Source: an uncultured Lacinutrix sp.
Lineage (GTDB): Bacteria; Bacteroidota; Bacteroidia; Flavobacteriales; Flavobacteriaceae
Length of the DNA stretch: 64,000 bases
Assembly: GCF_947500605.1 (NCBI RefSeq)
Contig: NZ_CANMSJ010000007.1
Location: 117,869 to 181,868, forward strand
Direction of reading: 5' to 3'
Shown: in pieces, positions 8,773 to 17,719 of the stretch
How positions within the stretch are numbered: position 1 is the stretch's first letter
Layout of the letters: each line of letters begins with the position of its first letter
Made by a program: the position numbers and the translations under genes
The notes under the pieces: model-generated
The model's database searches: none
The model's input: only the letters and a program-made list of their open reading frames with translations
What the model was told of the DNA's origin: nothing

Positions 8773-10272
8773 ATGATTACTACAAAAGCACCAAGAGAAA
8801 GACAGTCTGAATTAGAAGCTTATTTTTCTCAATTTAGAAAACATATTGTTGGTATAGATCAAGAATTTGAATCGCCTTACGGAAAGCAAAAAATTATCTA
8901 TACAGATTGGACAGCTTCTGGGCGTTTATACAGACCAATAGAAGATAAAATAGTCAATCAATTTGGTCCTTTTGTAGCAAACACGCATACCGAAACAACT
9001 GTTTCAGGTACTGCAATGACGAATGCTTACCATAAAGCAAGAAATATTATTAAAGGTCATGTAAACACAAATGCAGACGATGTTTTAATTGTTTCTGGAA
9101 ATGGAATGACGAGTGTTGTTAATAAGTTTCAGCGTATTTTAGGTTTAAAAGTACCAGAGAATATTGCTAAATATGCTAAAATACCAGACGAAATTCGTCC
9201 TGTAGTATTTGTAACGCATATGGAACACCATTCTAACCATACCTCTTGGTTAGAGACGATGGCTAAAGTGGAAGTTATTCCTGCTGGCGACGATGGTTTA
9301 TTTAGTTTAGAAAACTTAGAAACACTATTAGAAAAATATAAAGACTGTACACTTAAAATCGCTTCGGTAATAGCAGGTAGTAATGTCACAGGTATCCAAA
9401 CGCCACATCATAAAATTGCAAAAATGATGCACAAACATGGTGGTGTTTGTTTTGTAGATTTTGCATGTTCTGCACCGTATGTAGATATCGATATGCATCC
9501 AGAAAATGAAGACGAAGCACTAGATGCTGTTTTCTTTTCGCCTCATAAATTTTTAGGAGGACCGGGAACTTCTGGCGTGTTGGTTTTTAATAAAAAGCTG
9601 TATAAAAACATGGTTCCAGATTGTCCAGGTGGCGGTACGGTATCATGGACCAATCCTTGGGGAGAACACAAATATATTGAGAGTATTGAAGATAGAGAAG
9701 ATGGTGGTACACCAGGTTTTCTGCAAACTATAAAAACGGCATTGTGTATTAAGTTAAAAGACAAAATGGGCGTTAAAAACATGCTTGATCGTGAGCATGA
9801 ATTATTACACCAAGTGTTTTCTAATTTAGATGGTGTTGATAATATTAAAATTCTAGCCGGTGATCATACAGACCGTTTGGGTGTGGTTTCTTTTTATGTA
9901 GAAGAGCTACATTTTAATTTAGGTGTTAAAATATTAAACGATAAATTCGGAATACAAACACGTGGTGGTTGCAGTTGTGCAGGTACTTACGGACATTATT
10001 TATTACACGTAGATCAAGAGCAATCGCATAGTTTAGTAAATGAAATTTCTTTAGGTGATTTAATACGTAAGCCAGGTTGGATACGTATGTCTATTCATCC
10101 AACAACTACTTGCGATGAGATCGATTACGTTTGCGAAAGCTTAATCGCTTTAGCCGAGAATCATAAAGAATGGGCTAATGATTATGAGTATAATAAAGCT
10201 AATAACGAGTTTATTCATAAAACGTATGTGCCTACTCAGGAATTGAGGGTTGATGGTTGGTTTGATATGTAA
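8773..10272 (+). CDS. Class V aminotransferase (cysteine desulfurase-like PLP enzyme)
   Basis: A PLP-dependent fold-type I enzyme of 499 residues. The Schiff-base lysine is K259 in SPHKFLGGPGTSG, preceded by FVDFACSAPY with the PLP-ring Asp at about 229. The family start DWTASGRLYRPIEDKI resembles the YLDxAxxG motif of cysteine desulfurases. A cysteine pair in GGCSCAGTYGHYLL (about residues 397-410) occupies the region of the catalytic cysteine loop of SufS/CsdA. No partner sulfur acceptor is nearby, so the sulfur-transfer role is inference. It is probably co-transcribed with glmM. The stop is followed at once by a large repeat array. Confidence 0.88.
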   Translation: MITTKAPRERQSELEAYFSQFRKHIVGIDQEFESPYGKQKIIYTDWTASGRLYRPIEDKIVNQFGPFVANTHTETTVSGTAMTNAYHKARNIIKGHVNTNADDVLIVSGNGMTSVVNKFQRILGLKVPENIAKYAKIPDEIRPVVFVTHMEHHSNHTSWLETMAKVEVIPAGDDGLFSLENLETLLEKYKDCTLKIASVIAGSNVTGIQTPHHKIAKMMHKHGGVCFVDFACSAPYVDIDMHPENEDEALDAVFFSPHKFLGGPGTSGVLVFNKKLYKNMVPDCPGGGTVSWTNPWGEHKYIESIEDREDGGTPGFLQTIKTALCIKLKDKMGVKNMLDREHELLHQVFSNLDGVDNIKILAGDHTDRLGVVSFYVEELHFNLGVKILNDKFGIQTRGGCSCAGTYGHYLLHVDQEQSHSLVNEISLGDLIRKPGWIRMSIHPTTTCDEIDYVCESLIALAENHKEWANDYEYNKANNEFIHKTYVPTQELRVDGWFDM

Positions 10273-10890
10273 AATTCCTGCGAAGGCAGGAATCTCTAAT
10301 TTGTCATTCCTGCGAAGGCAGGAATCCCTTGTTAGTTTGTTCTTTTGTTAATTTTTAAAACAAAGTATTCAAAATTCGCTATGCTCTTTTGTACTTTAAA
10401 CCTTCCGAATTTCGCACACCAAATCCACTATCCTTTGAATTAAGGAAGGAGCTGATTCTCTTTATTGTTTTGTTTTAAATTCCTACGAAAGCAGGAATCT
10501 CTAATTTGTCATTCCTGCGAAGGCAGGAATCTCCTGTTAGTTTGTTCTTTTGTTAATTTTTAAAACAAAGTATTCAAAATTCGCTTTGCTCTTTTGCGCT
10601 TTAAACCTTCCGAATTTCTCACACGAAATCCACCTTCCTTTGAATTAAGGAAGGAGCTGATTCTCTTTTTGGCTTAGTTTTAAATTCCTGCGAAAGCAGG
10701 AATCTCTAATTTGTCATTCCTGCGAAGGCAGGAATCTCATGTTAGAAAGTATTTTTGTTGATTTTTAAAACAAAGTATTCAAAATTCGCTTTGCTCTTTT
10801 GCGCTTTAAACCTTCCGAATTTCGCATACAAAATCCACCTTCCTTTAAATTAAGGCAGGAGCTGAGTAGCAGTGCGGCTTTGTTTTGGAA
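10273..10890. repeat. Three tandem copies of a ~204-bp intergenic repeat
   Basis: Copies begin near 10273, 10478 and 10682. Each starts with two ATTCCTGCGAAGGCAGGAAT palindromes separated by CTCTAATTTGTC. Next comes a segment containing TTTTTAAAACAAAGTATTC, and the unit ends with CTTCCTTTGAATTAAGG(A/C)AGGAGCTGA. Copy-to-copy identity looks high (a few substitutions per copy). A diverged single copy lies at about 4731-4935. There are no spacers of CRISPR type and no open frame. The array separates two convergent genes. Confidence 0.8.
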
Positions 10891-10968
10891 ATTACTTTCT
10901 ATTACTAACGATTCTTTGTTTTGTAGTAAACAAGTCAATTAGTAATTTATAGTAAGAGATTCCTTTTT

Positions 10969-11859
10969 TCAAAGGAATTTGGCAGGTACATTGTTACGGT
11001 GTTTCCAGCGCTTGTGAGTCCATAAGTAATATTCTGGCTGCTCTTTTATCTGTTGCTCTACAAAGTCTTTAAAAATGTCTGTAATCTCGTAATTTTTAAA
11101 ATCGTTTGGATGTTCGGCAATGGTTTTAAAAGTCGTTTCGTAATACCCACGTTTTACTTTTCTAACATCAAAAAATACAACCGCCATATCTAATTGTTTG
11201 GCAAGCATTTCGGCACCTGTGTGAATAGGTACTGTAATACCCATAAAATTATTCCAATGGTGGGCTTTGTCTAATTTTGGAGACTGGTCTGCAACAAATC
11301 CAGTAATGGTTAATTCGTTTTTTGCGTGAGACGCTTTTAAAGTTACAATAGTCTCTTTTGTGGTGATTAAATGACTGTTATATCTTGCTCTAATGCGTTT
11401 TATAAGTCTGTCGAAATACTTATTGCTTAACCTTTTATAGACGCCAAAACCTTTATGGCTAATGTAAGTTTGTAAAATAAATATCCACTCCCAACTGGCA
11501 TAATGCCCGCACATAATAATAATGCTTCGGTTTTGCTTTTCTAGTTCTTGTAACACTTCAACGTTAGTAAAAGCATAGCGTTTTTTCATTTCAGCTTCAG
11601 AAATCGTCATAGATTTCATAGATTCTACAACCATATCACATAAATGATGATAGAATTTTTTTGTGATGGTATTTATTTCTTCCGAAGACTTCTCAGGAAA
11701 AACCAACCTTAGGTTCTCTTGCACAACGGTCTTTCTATAGCCAAAGATACCGTAGATAAAAAGGTAGATAAAATCTGAAAAAGCATACAATAATCTAAAG
11801 GGAAGAATAGAAACCAACCAAAAAAACGGATAAATTAGAATGTACGCTATTAATTGCAT
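10969..11859 (-). CDS. Lysophospholipid/lipid A acyltransferase family protein (LpxL/HtrB-like)
   Basis: Predicted to add a secondary acyl chain to lipid A or a related lipid at the inner face of the cytoplasmic membrane. 296 residues. An N-terminal hydrophobic segment (about residues 3-36) is followed by the catalytic HxxxxE motif CGHYASWEW (H119, E124) and a later HTGAEMLAKQLDMAVVFFDVRK segment typical of the Lip_A_acyltrans family. The last codons (PAKFL, stop) fall inside a degenerate copy of the GAATTCCT repeat, so the C-terminus may have been shaped by repeat insertion. It is divergent from the rhomboid gene. Confidence 0.88.
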   Translation of the reverse strand: MQLIAYILIYPFFWLVSILPFRLLYAFSDFIYLFIYGIFGYRKTVVQENLRLVFPEKSSEEINTITKKFYHHLCDMVVESMKSMTISEAEMKKRYAFTNVEVLQELEKQNRSIIIMCGHYASWEWIFILQTYISHKGFGVYKRLSNKYFDRLIKRIRARYNSHLITTKETIVTLKASHAKNELTITGFVADQSPKLDKAHHWNNFMGITVPIHTGAEMLAKQLDMAVVFFDVRKVKRGYYETTFKTIAEHPNDFKNYEITDIFKDFVEQQIKEQPEYYLWTHKRWKHRNNVPAKFL

Positions 11860-11920
11860 GAATTAGTTTTAAATTTGTAACAGCAAATATATGCTATATT
11901 TAAAAAAAAGAGAATACTTA

Positions 11921-12556
11921 ATGGGTAATTTAAATGTTGTAACAATTGTATTAATAATAGCGAATGTATTATTCTCTATTAAAGGATTTAATGACTTTAG
12001 TTTTTTCGAAAAATATAAATTCAATATTGGCGCTATAAAACGAGGAGAGAAAATAAGAATGTTGAGTTCAGGATTCCTACATGTAAATCCGCAGCATTTA
12101 TTGTTTAATATGCTTACACTTTTTTTCTTCGCAAATGGTGTTATTTACCGTATTGGAGAATTAAGTTTTGTAATAATATACTTTGCAAGTTTAATTACTG
12201 GTAGCTTATTGTCTTACCTTTTTCATAAAAATGAATATCAATATTCGGCAGTTGGTGCAAGTGGAGCAGTAATGGGTATAATATACTCCTCTATATTATT
12301 TGATCCTTGGATGGAAATTAACTTTTTTATACCAGGTTTCGTTTTCGGGATAGGTTACTTGTTATACTCGATTTACGGTATGAAAAACAAAACAGACAAC
12401 ATTGGTCACGATGCTCATTTTGGAGGTGCAGTTGGTGGTTATGCAATGACTCTAATTTTAGCACCAAGTTTACTTCAACAAGATTTAATGATGATGTTAC
12501 TCATGGGTTTACCAATAGTAGTATTATTTGTCATGAAAAAATTAGGTAAAATATAG
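11921..12556 (+). CDS. Rhomboid-family intramembrane serine protease
   Basis: A membrane-embedded protease with six or so hydrophobic helices in 211 residues. The catalytic serine is in VGASGAVMG (S114 from this start), and the catalytic histidine is in HDAHFGGAVGG (H166). The HLLFNM motif of the first periplasmic loop region is also present. An upstream in-frame ATG at 11891 would add ten residues (MLYLKKREYL). I prefer 11921 because a TAAATTTG -7 box at 11870-11877 would place transcription initiation almost at 11891. Four bases separate its stop from mnmE, so the two are probably one operon. Substrates cannot be inferred. Confidence 0.87.
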   Translation: MGNLNVVTIVLIIANVLFSIKGFNDFSFFEKYKFNIGAIKRGEKIRMLSSGFLHVNPQHLLFNMLTLFFFANGVIYRIGELSFVIIYFASLITGSLLSYLFHKNEYQYSAVGASGAVMGIIYSSILFDPWMEINFFIPGFVFGIGYLLYSIYGMKNKTDNIGHDAHFGGAVGGYAMTLILAPSLLQQDLMMMLLMGLPIVVLFVMKKLGKI

Positions 12557-12560
12557 TCTT

Positions 12561-13955
12561 ATGAATTATAATAACGATACCATAGTTGCACTAGCAACAG
12601 CCTCTGGTGCTGGAGCAGTCGCAATAATAAGATTATCTGGTGAAGATGCTATTACTATTGCAGACGCCAATTTTCAGTCTGTTAAAAAGAATAAATCGCT
12701 AACAACACAAAAAACACATACCATCCATTTAGGACATATAATGGATGGAAAACGTACTATTGACGAGGTTTTGGTTTCGGTTTTTAAAAACCCAAACTCT
12801 TACACAGGAGAAAATGTAGTCGAAATTTCATGTCATGGGTCTATATACATTCAGCAAGAAATTATTCAGTTGTTTCTTAGAAACGGTTGCCGAATGGCAA
12901 ATGCAGGAGAGTTTACCTTACGTGCCTTTTTAAATGCCAAGTTAGATTTAAGTCAGGCAGAAGCTGTGGCAGATTTAATTGCTAGTGATAACGAAGCTTC
13001 ACACCAAATAGCCATGCAGCAAATGCGTGGTGGTTTTTCTAGCGAAATCGCAAAATTACGCGAAGAATTAATGAATTTTGCTTCACTTATAGAACTAGAA
13101 TTGGACTTTGCCGAGGAAGATGTGGAATTTGCCGACAGAACCCAATTTAAAGAATTAATAGTACGCATAGAGTTTGTGTTAAAGCGTTTAATAGACAGTT
13201 TTGCTGTAGGAAACGTTATTAAAAACGGAATTCCTGTGGCTATTGTTGGTGAGCCTAATGTGGGTAAATCGACACTTTTAAATGCGCTTTTAAACGAAGA
13301 ACGCGCCATTGTAAGTGATATTGCAGGCACTACTAGAGATACTATTGAAGACGAGCTGGTAATAGAAGGCATCGGTTTTAGGTTTATAGATACTGCAGGA
13401 ATTAGAGAGACCGAAGATGTTGTAGAAAGTATAGGGATTAAAAAAACTTTCGAAAAAATGGAGCAAGCGCAAGTGGTTGTTTTATTGTTTTCTGCGGAAG
13501 AATTTAAAACCGAAAGTAAACGATTAAAGGTCGAAATAGAGAAGATAAAAAACCGTTTCCCATTAAAGCCATTAATAATTATCTCTAACAAAGTAGATAC
13601 TTTAAATGAAGCGGAATTAAGCACCTTAAAATCGCAGTTTGAAGAACTTCATTTATTATCTGCAAAAACTGGTGTTGGAGTAGAAGAACTTAAAGAAAAA
13701 CTAATAGGTTTTGTAAATACTGGAGCGCTTAGAAATAACGAAACGATAGTAACCAATACACGCCATTACGATTCGCTTTTAAAAGCATTTCAAGAAATTA
13801 ATAGCGTAAAATCGGGATTAGAAACTGGTATTTCGGGCGATTTATTAGCCATAGATGTTAGGCAAGCGTTATATCATTTTGGTGAGATCACTGGGACGAT
13901 AACGAGCGACGATTTGTTGGGCAATATCTTCGCTAATTTCTGTATTGGTAAATAA
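12561..13955 (+). CDS. mnmE: tRNA modification GTPase MnmE
   Basis: With MnmG it installs the carboxymethylaminomethyl group on wobble uridine 34 of certain tRNAs. 464 residues, full length. The N-terminal folate-binding domain begins NDTIVALATASGAGAVAIIR and includes the CHGS region. The G domain has G1 GEPNVGKST (230-238), a G2 threonine in GTTRDT, G3 DTAGIRET and G4 NKVD. The helical domain ends in the diagnostic C-terminal motif CIGK (461-464), whose cysteine is required for modification. It is second in a pair with the rhomboid gene and followed by a clear intrinsic terminator. Confidence 0.97.
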   Translation: MNYNNDTIVALATASGAGAVAIIRLSGEDAITIADANFQSVKKNKSLTTQKTHTIHLGHIMDGKRTIDEVLVSVFKNPNSYTGENVVEISCHGSIYIQQEIIQLFLRNGCRMANAGEFTLRAFLNAKLDLSQAEAVADLIASDNEASHQIAMQQMRGGFSSEIAKLREELMNFASLIELELDFAEEDVEFADRTQFKELIVRIEFVLKRLIDSFAVGNVIKNGIPVAIVGEPNVGKSTLLNALLNEERAIVSDIAGTTRDTIEDELVIEGIGFRFIDTAGIRETEDVVESIGIKKTFEKMEQAQVVVLLFSAEEFKTESKRLKVEIEKIKNRFPLKPLIIISNKVDTLNEAELSTLKSQFEELHLLSAKTGVGVEELKEKLIGFVNTGALRNNETIVTNTRHYDSLLKAFQEINSVKSGLETGISGDLLAIDVRQALYHFGEITGTITSDDLLGNIFANFCIGK

Positions 13956-13976
13956 AATACAGCACATAATAACAAT

Positions 13977-14005
13977 AAGCCATCCCTTTTGGGTGGCTTT
14001 TTTTA
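13977..14005 (+). terminator. Rho-independent terminator after mnmE
   Basis: The stem AAGCCATCCC / GGGTGGCTT has a TTTT loop and is followed by a run of T's, about 25 bp after the mnmE stop codon. It is a textbook intrinsic terminator. Confidence 0.88.
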
Positions 14006-14378
14006 TGCAATAAAGTCTTGTGAATAAGAATTTTAGCATCTTTTTTTAAGTTTTCTAAGCCCATATCGACATGTTTGCGCTCTATTTTACATGTCGTATT
14101 AAATAAATTCACTAATAGTTAATGTGCTGATAAACAGTATTTTACTTTTCTGTTTATTAAATTAAATTAGTGATTTATAGCTGATTACGCACTTTTTTTT
14201 GTTTTTAGAATTGTACAATACAATACTATAAATTGATTGTTAATTATTTTTTGATAGTTTTCACTTATAGTTAAATAAATTTGTTGTAAACTTGTAGTGT
14301 TCAGTTAGACGCTTAGATACTAGTCGATTAAGTGTACTAAGACACAATTTTATTATTTAATTAAAACACATTATCATT
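14006..14378. other. Non-coding leader region of the HU-like gene
   Basis: AT-rich and without a gene. The only recognisable element is the promoter at 14251-14283. From there a leader of about 90 nt runs to the start codon at 14379. Confidence 0.6.
14251..14283 (+). promoter_or_regulatory. Predicted promoter of the HU-like gene
   Basis: A T-rich stretch ending in TTG (14251-14253) and the -7 box TAAATTTG (14276-14283) match the Bacteroidota -33/-7 pattern, with 22 bp between them. Transcription would start near 14290. Confidence 0.55.
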
Positions 14379-14762
14379 ATGAGTGTTAAGTTTAAGGCGC
14401 AAGCCAAAAGAAATCCTCAGGACATTACTTTGCCTGAGCGATATTATGCAGCAAGTGTTGCAGATGGAGAAGTAGATTTAGATATACTTGCAGAGCAAAT
14501 TGCTTACGAGTGTACCGTAACCGAGTCCGATTGCTATGCAGTACTCTTATCCTTAGAGCGAAACATTATTAATTCGCTTAATCAAGGACGTATTGTTAAG
14601 TTAGGGCGATTGGGTAATTTTCAAATTGGAATCAGCTCTTCTGGTGTAGATACGCCAGAGGAAGTTAATGCCACATTAATTACCAAATCGCGAGTACTGT
14701 TTAGACCTGGAAAACGTTTAAAACAGTTATTATTAGTTTTATCTTACAAAAAAGCCAGCTAG
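14379..14762 (+). CDS. HU-like DNA-binding protein (TIGR01201 type)
   Basis: A 127-residue protein of the HU-related histone-like family specific to Bacteroidota. Features are the N-terminal MSVKFKAQAKRNPQD, the helix pair DLDILAEQIAYECTVTESDCYAVLLSLERNI, the turn GRIVKLGRLGNFQIGISS and the C-terminal VLFRPGKRLKQLL. The LGRLGNF turn and the basic RPGK arm correspond to the HU/IHF dimerisation core and DNA-contact arm. It is likely a nucleoid-associated protein bending or coating DNA. It stands alone with its own promoter and terminator, next to a defence island whose left end may lie just downstream. Confidence 0.88.
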   Translation: MSVKFKAQAKRNPQDITLPERYYAASVADGEVDLDILAEQIAYECTVTESDCYAVLLSLERNIINSLNQGRIVKLGRLGNFQIGISSSGVDTPEEVNATLITKSRVLFRPGKRLKQLLLVLSYKKAS

Positions 14763-14815
14763 AATCTCGGTGACCATTTAGGTCGTAATAAGGTCTTGAG
14801 TGTTTCTTACCACTC
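14755..14815 (+). repeat. Direct repeat, copy 1 (end of HU-like gene plus terminator)
   Basis: Begins at the last codons of the HU-like gene (CCAGCTAGAATCTC) and runs through AATAAGGTCTTGAGTG into CACTC. Copy 2 is at 14991-15051. Confidence 0.75.
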
Positions 14816-14827
14816 AGGACCTTTTTT
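14790..14827 (+). terminator. Rho-independent terminator after the HU-like gene
   Basis: The arms AGGTCTTGAGTG and CACTCAGGACCT pair around a TTTCTTAC loop and are followed by seven T's. A second, incomplete copy lies at 15027-15051. Confidence 0.82.
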
Positions 14828-14850
14828 TTATGCCTAATTTTAGGCTTATA

Positions 14851-14927
14851 AGTTGCGCAACAAACACTTTAAAGTTGCTCAACGTCCATTACAAAGTTGC
14901 TTAACAACCCAATTAAAGCTGCCGACC
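14851..14927. repeat. Ladder of GTTGCnnAAC palindromes with exact 22-bp spacing
   Basis: GTTGCGCAAC (14852-14861), GTTGCTCAAC (14874-14883) and GTTGCTTAAC (14896-14905) are each 10-bp palindromes or near-palindromes whose starts differ by exactly 22 bp. A degenerate fourth, GCTGCCGACC, is at 14918-14927. Two helical turns of spacing put all sites on one face of the DNA, as expected for cooperative binding of a dimeric protein. No protein can be assigned from sequence. Confidence 0.55.
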
Positions 14928-14990
14928 TAATGCACTAAAGCAATAATCGAGGTAAAAACCTTCAGTTTAGAGCAAAAAAAAGCCTAAATA

Positions 14991-15051
14991 CCAGCTAGAA
15001 TCTCAGTGTTTAGGCAATTGTAATAAGGTCTTGAGTGTTTCTTACCCACTC
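14991..15051 (+). repeat. Direct repeat, copy 2 (truncated terminator copy)
   Basis: Repeats CCAGCTAGAATCTCAGTG and GTAATAAGGTCTTGAGTG from copy 1 but stops at CCCACTC. It lacks the AGGACC closing arm and the T-run, so it cannot form the terminator. The break at about 15052 may mark a rearrangement junction, 300 bp before the restriction-modification operon. Confidence 0.65.
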
Positions 15052-15349
15052 GCGTACATGATTGTACAATACAAAAATACACTTTTTATACTAAGCGTGT
15101 TCTGTTTTAATCTTTTGTTTTAGTTTTTGTTATTTATTTTACACTTAGTTTTTTGTAGTTAAATAATTGTAAATCATTTGTTTGTTTCTATTGTGAAATA
15201 AAAAAAGCAATGTTGTTTAAAAAAATAATCACCTTTTGAGGATTCCCGTAAGGTCAATTTTTAAAAAGGTTCTATATTTAAAGTCTCCCTTTAAAACGCT
15301 GATTGAAATAATAGATTTATTTAATTAGAACCATCTATTGTATTATTAT

Positions 15350-17719
15350 ATGAATAAAAAAGACCTATCAGAAAGAGATATTTGTTCCAAGTTTATAAAT
15401 CCAGCCATACAAAAAGCAGGATGGAACTTGAGAACCCAAGTAAGAGAAGAAGTATCTTTTACAGATGGTAGAATCATTGTTCAAGGAAATCTATATACTC
15501 GAGGAAAAAATAAGCGTGCCGATTATATACTATATTATAAATCTAATATTCCAATTGCGATTATTGAAGCTAAAGACAATAAAAAAGCAGTAGGATATGG
15601 CATGCAACAAGCATTAGAGTATTCTGAAATTTTGCAAATACCTTTTGTATTTACTTCTAATGGAGATTCTTTTGTGTTTCATGATAAAACAAATACGTCT
15701 GGAAATTTAGAACAAGAACTTACTTTAGATAATTTTCCATCACCAGAAACATTATGGAAAAAGTATTTAAAGCACAATAATATTGAAACGCCACAAGCTC
15801 AAGAAATAGTCGAGAAAGATTATTATGCAGATGATAGTGGAATGACGCCAAGATATTACCAACAAAATGCGGTTAACAGAACATTGGAAGCTGTTGCTAA
15901 AGGACAAGATAAAATTATCCTTGTTATGGCAACAGGAACAGGTAAAACGTATACAGCTTTTAATATTATTTGGCGTTTATGGAAAACAGGTGTTAAGAAA
16001 CGTATTTTATTTCTTGCAGATAGAAACGCATTATTAACGCAAACCAAAAATGGTGATTTTTCGCCTTTCGGTAATGATATCATGCACATTATTAAAAACA
16101 GAAAAATTGATAAATCTTATCAAATTTATTTTGCATTATACCAAGGATTAACTAGTAATGACGAATATAAAAATGCTTACAAAGAGTTTAGTCCAGATTT
16201 TTTCGACTTAATAGTTATTGACGAGTGTCATCGAGGAAGTGCTTCTGAAGCTTCTGCATGGCGTGATGTTTTAACGTATTTTAATTCAGCAACACAAATA
16301 GGGTTAACAGCAACACCAAAAGAAACTAAAGATGTTTCTAATATGGAATATTTTGGAGAACCTGTTTATACGTATTCTTTAAAACAAGGTATTGATGATG
16401 GTTTTTTAGCACCTTATAAAGTTGTTAGAATTACAACTAGTGTAGATGAAGGTTGGAGACCAACCGCAGGTTTAATAGATAAATATGGCAATGAAGTAAA
16501 AGACCGTATCTATAATTTAAAAGATTATGACAGAACATTAGCAATTGATGAACGTACAGAAATTGTAGCAAAAAAAATCACAGAATATTTAAAAGCCACA
16601 GACCGTTACGCTAAAACAATCGTGTTTTGTACTGACATTGACCATGCTAACAGAATGCGTCAAGCATTAATAAATGAAAATGCAGACTTAGTAGCCAAAC
16701 ATTGGAACTATTGTGTAAAAATAACAGGAGATGACGAAGTTGGTAAGCAAGAGTTAGACAATTTTACAGACGTCGAAGAGCGTTTTCCTGTAATAGCAAC
16801 AACCTCAAAAATGTTGACAACTGGAATAGATACTAAAATGGTAAAGTTTATTGTTTTAGAATCCAATATACAATCGGTTACAGAGTTTAAACAAATTATT
16901 GGTCGAGGAACACGAATACGTGAAGCAGAAGGTAAAGTCTATTTCACGATTATGGATTTTAGAAAAGCTACTAATATATTTGCGAGACCAGATTTTGATG
17001 GAGATCCAGTACAAATTTACGAACCTGAACCTGGAGAACCTGTTGTGCCGCCAGATGTTATAGAGCCTACAGAACCAGAAGCAGGAGATCCAAACACTCC
17101 AGAAATATTTAAACCAACCAATCCCGATATTTCTATTGATGGAGGAGAGGAAGAGGTGAAAAAATATTACGTAAATCAAATACCTGTGTCTATTGTGCAT
17201 GAACGTGTGCAGTATTATGGAAAAGATGGAAAGCTTATTACAGAATCTTTAAAAGATTATTCTAAGAAAAATATAGAAAAAGAATTTGCATCATTAGACG
17301 ATTTTATTCAAAAATGGAATGCATCTGAAAAGAAAGAAGAACTAATTAAAGAATTGGCAGAACATGGTGTATTATTAGAAGCATTACGTGAAGATGTCGG
17401 TCAAGATTTAGACGCTTTCGATTTAATTTGTCATATTGCGTTTGACCAACCTGCATTAACAAGAAAAGATCGTGCAAACAATGTACGCAAGCGTAATTAC
17501 TTTACTAAGTATAGCGAAACCGCACAAAAGGTTTTAAATAGTCTATTAGATAAATACGAAAAAGAAGGCATTGTGTCCATAGAGCAAGGTTCTGTATTAA
17601 AAGTACAGCCTTTAAGCCAAATGGGTTCTCCTGTTGAATTAGTGAGAGCTTTTGGTAAGAAAAAAGACTTTGAACAAGCCATTAAAGAATTAGAAAACGA
17701 AATATATAATATAGCCTAA
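15350..17719 (+). CDS. hsdR: Type I restriction enzyme endonuclease/translocase subunit HsdR
   Basis: Motor and nuclease subunit of a type I restriction-modification complex; it translocates and cuts DNA lacking the host methylation pattern. The N-terminal PD-(D/E)XK nuclease site is RADYILYY plus AIIEAKDNK (D58, E73, K75). The SF2 helicase motor has Walker A ATGTGKT (194-200), DECH (291-294), LTATP and a later motif VI region IIGRGTRIRE. The C-terminus resembles the EcoEI-type HsdR C-terminal domain, which docks on HsdM/HsdS. I chose the ATG at 15350; a TTG four codons upstream is in frame but less likely. The stop overlaps the hsdM start (TAATG). About 789 residues, normal for this subfamily. 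Confidence 0.95.
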   Translation: MNKKDLSERDICSKFINPAIQKAGWNLRTQVREEVSFTDGRIIVQGNLYTRGKNKRADYILYYKSNIPIAIIEAKDNKKAVGYGMQQALEYSEILQIPFVFTSNGDSFVFHDKTNTSGNLEQELTLDNFPSPETLWKKYLKHNNIETPQAQEIVEKDYYADDSGMTPRYYQQNAVNRTLEAVAKGQDKIILVMATGTGKTYTAFNIIWRLWKTGVKKRILFLADRNALLTQTKNGDFSPFGNDIMHIIKNRKIDKSYQIYFALYQGLTSNDEYKNAYKEFSPDFFDLIVIDECHRGSASEASAWRDVLTYFNSATQIGLTATPKETKDVSNMEYFGEPVYTYSLKQGIDDGFLAPYKVVRITTSVDEGWRPTAGLIDKYGNEVKDRIYNLKDYDRTLAIDERTEIVAKKITEYLKATDRYAKTIVFCTDIDHANRMRQALINENADLVAKHWNYCVKITGDDEVGKQELDNFTDVEERFPVIATTSKMLTTGIDTKMVKFIVLESNIQSVTEFKQIIGRGTRIREAEGKVYFTIMDFRKATNIFARPDFDGDPVQIYEPEPGEPVVPPDVIEPTEPEAGDPNTPEIFKPTNPDISIDGGEEEVKKYYVNQIPVSIVHERVQYYGKDGKLITESLKDYSKKNIEKEFASLDDFIQKWNASEKKEELIKELAEHGVLLEALREDVGQDLDAFDLICHIAFDQPALTRKDRANNVRKRNYFTKYSETAQKVLNSLLDKYEKEGIVSIEQGSVLKVQPLSQMGSPVELVRAFGKKKDFEQAIKELENEIYNIA

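Larger units (their letters stand above)
14828..15349. other. Non-coding region between the HU-like gene and the defence island
   Basis: Contains the palindrome ladder (14851-14927) and truncated direct repeat (14991-15051). From 15052 to 15349 it is AT-rich with no gene, and a promoter for hsdR presumably lies here. No consensus TAnnTTTG could be fixed. Confidence 0.55.

Noticed and set aside
10273..10890. Possible CRISPR array
   Set aside because: Repeats are about 204 bp with internal palindromes and no unique spacers; no cas gene in the window.
12953..13624. Minus-strand 223-codon frame opposite mnmE
   Set aside because: Serine-rich antisense translation of a gene with complete GTPase motifs.
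15338..15349. TTG start four codons upstream of hsdR
   Set aside because: The ATG at 15350 follows a few bases later and gives the normal N-terminus of the family.
14828..15349. Possible tRNA attachment site at the island's left end
   Set aside because: No tRNA gene or fragment could be recognised on either strand.
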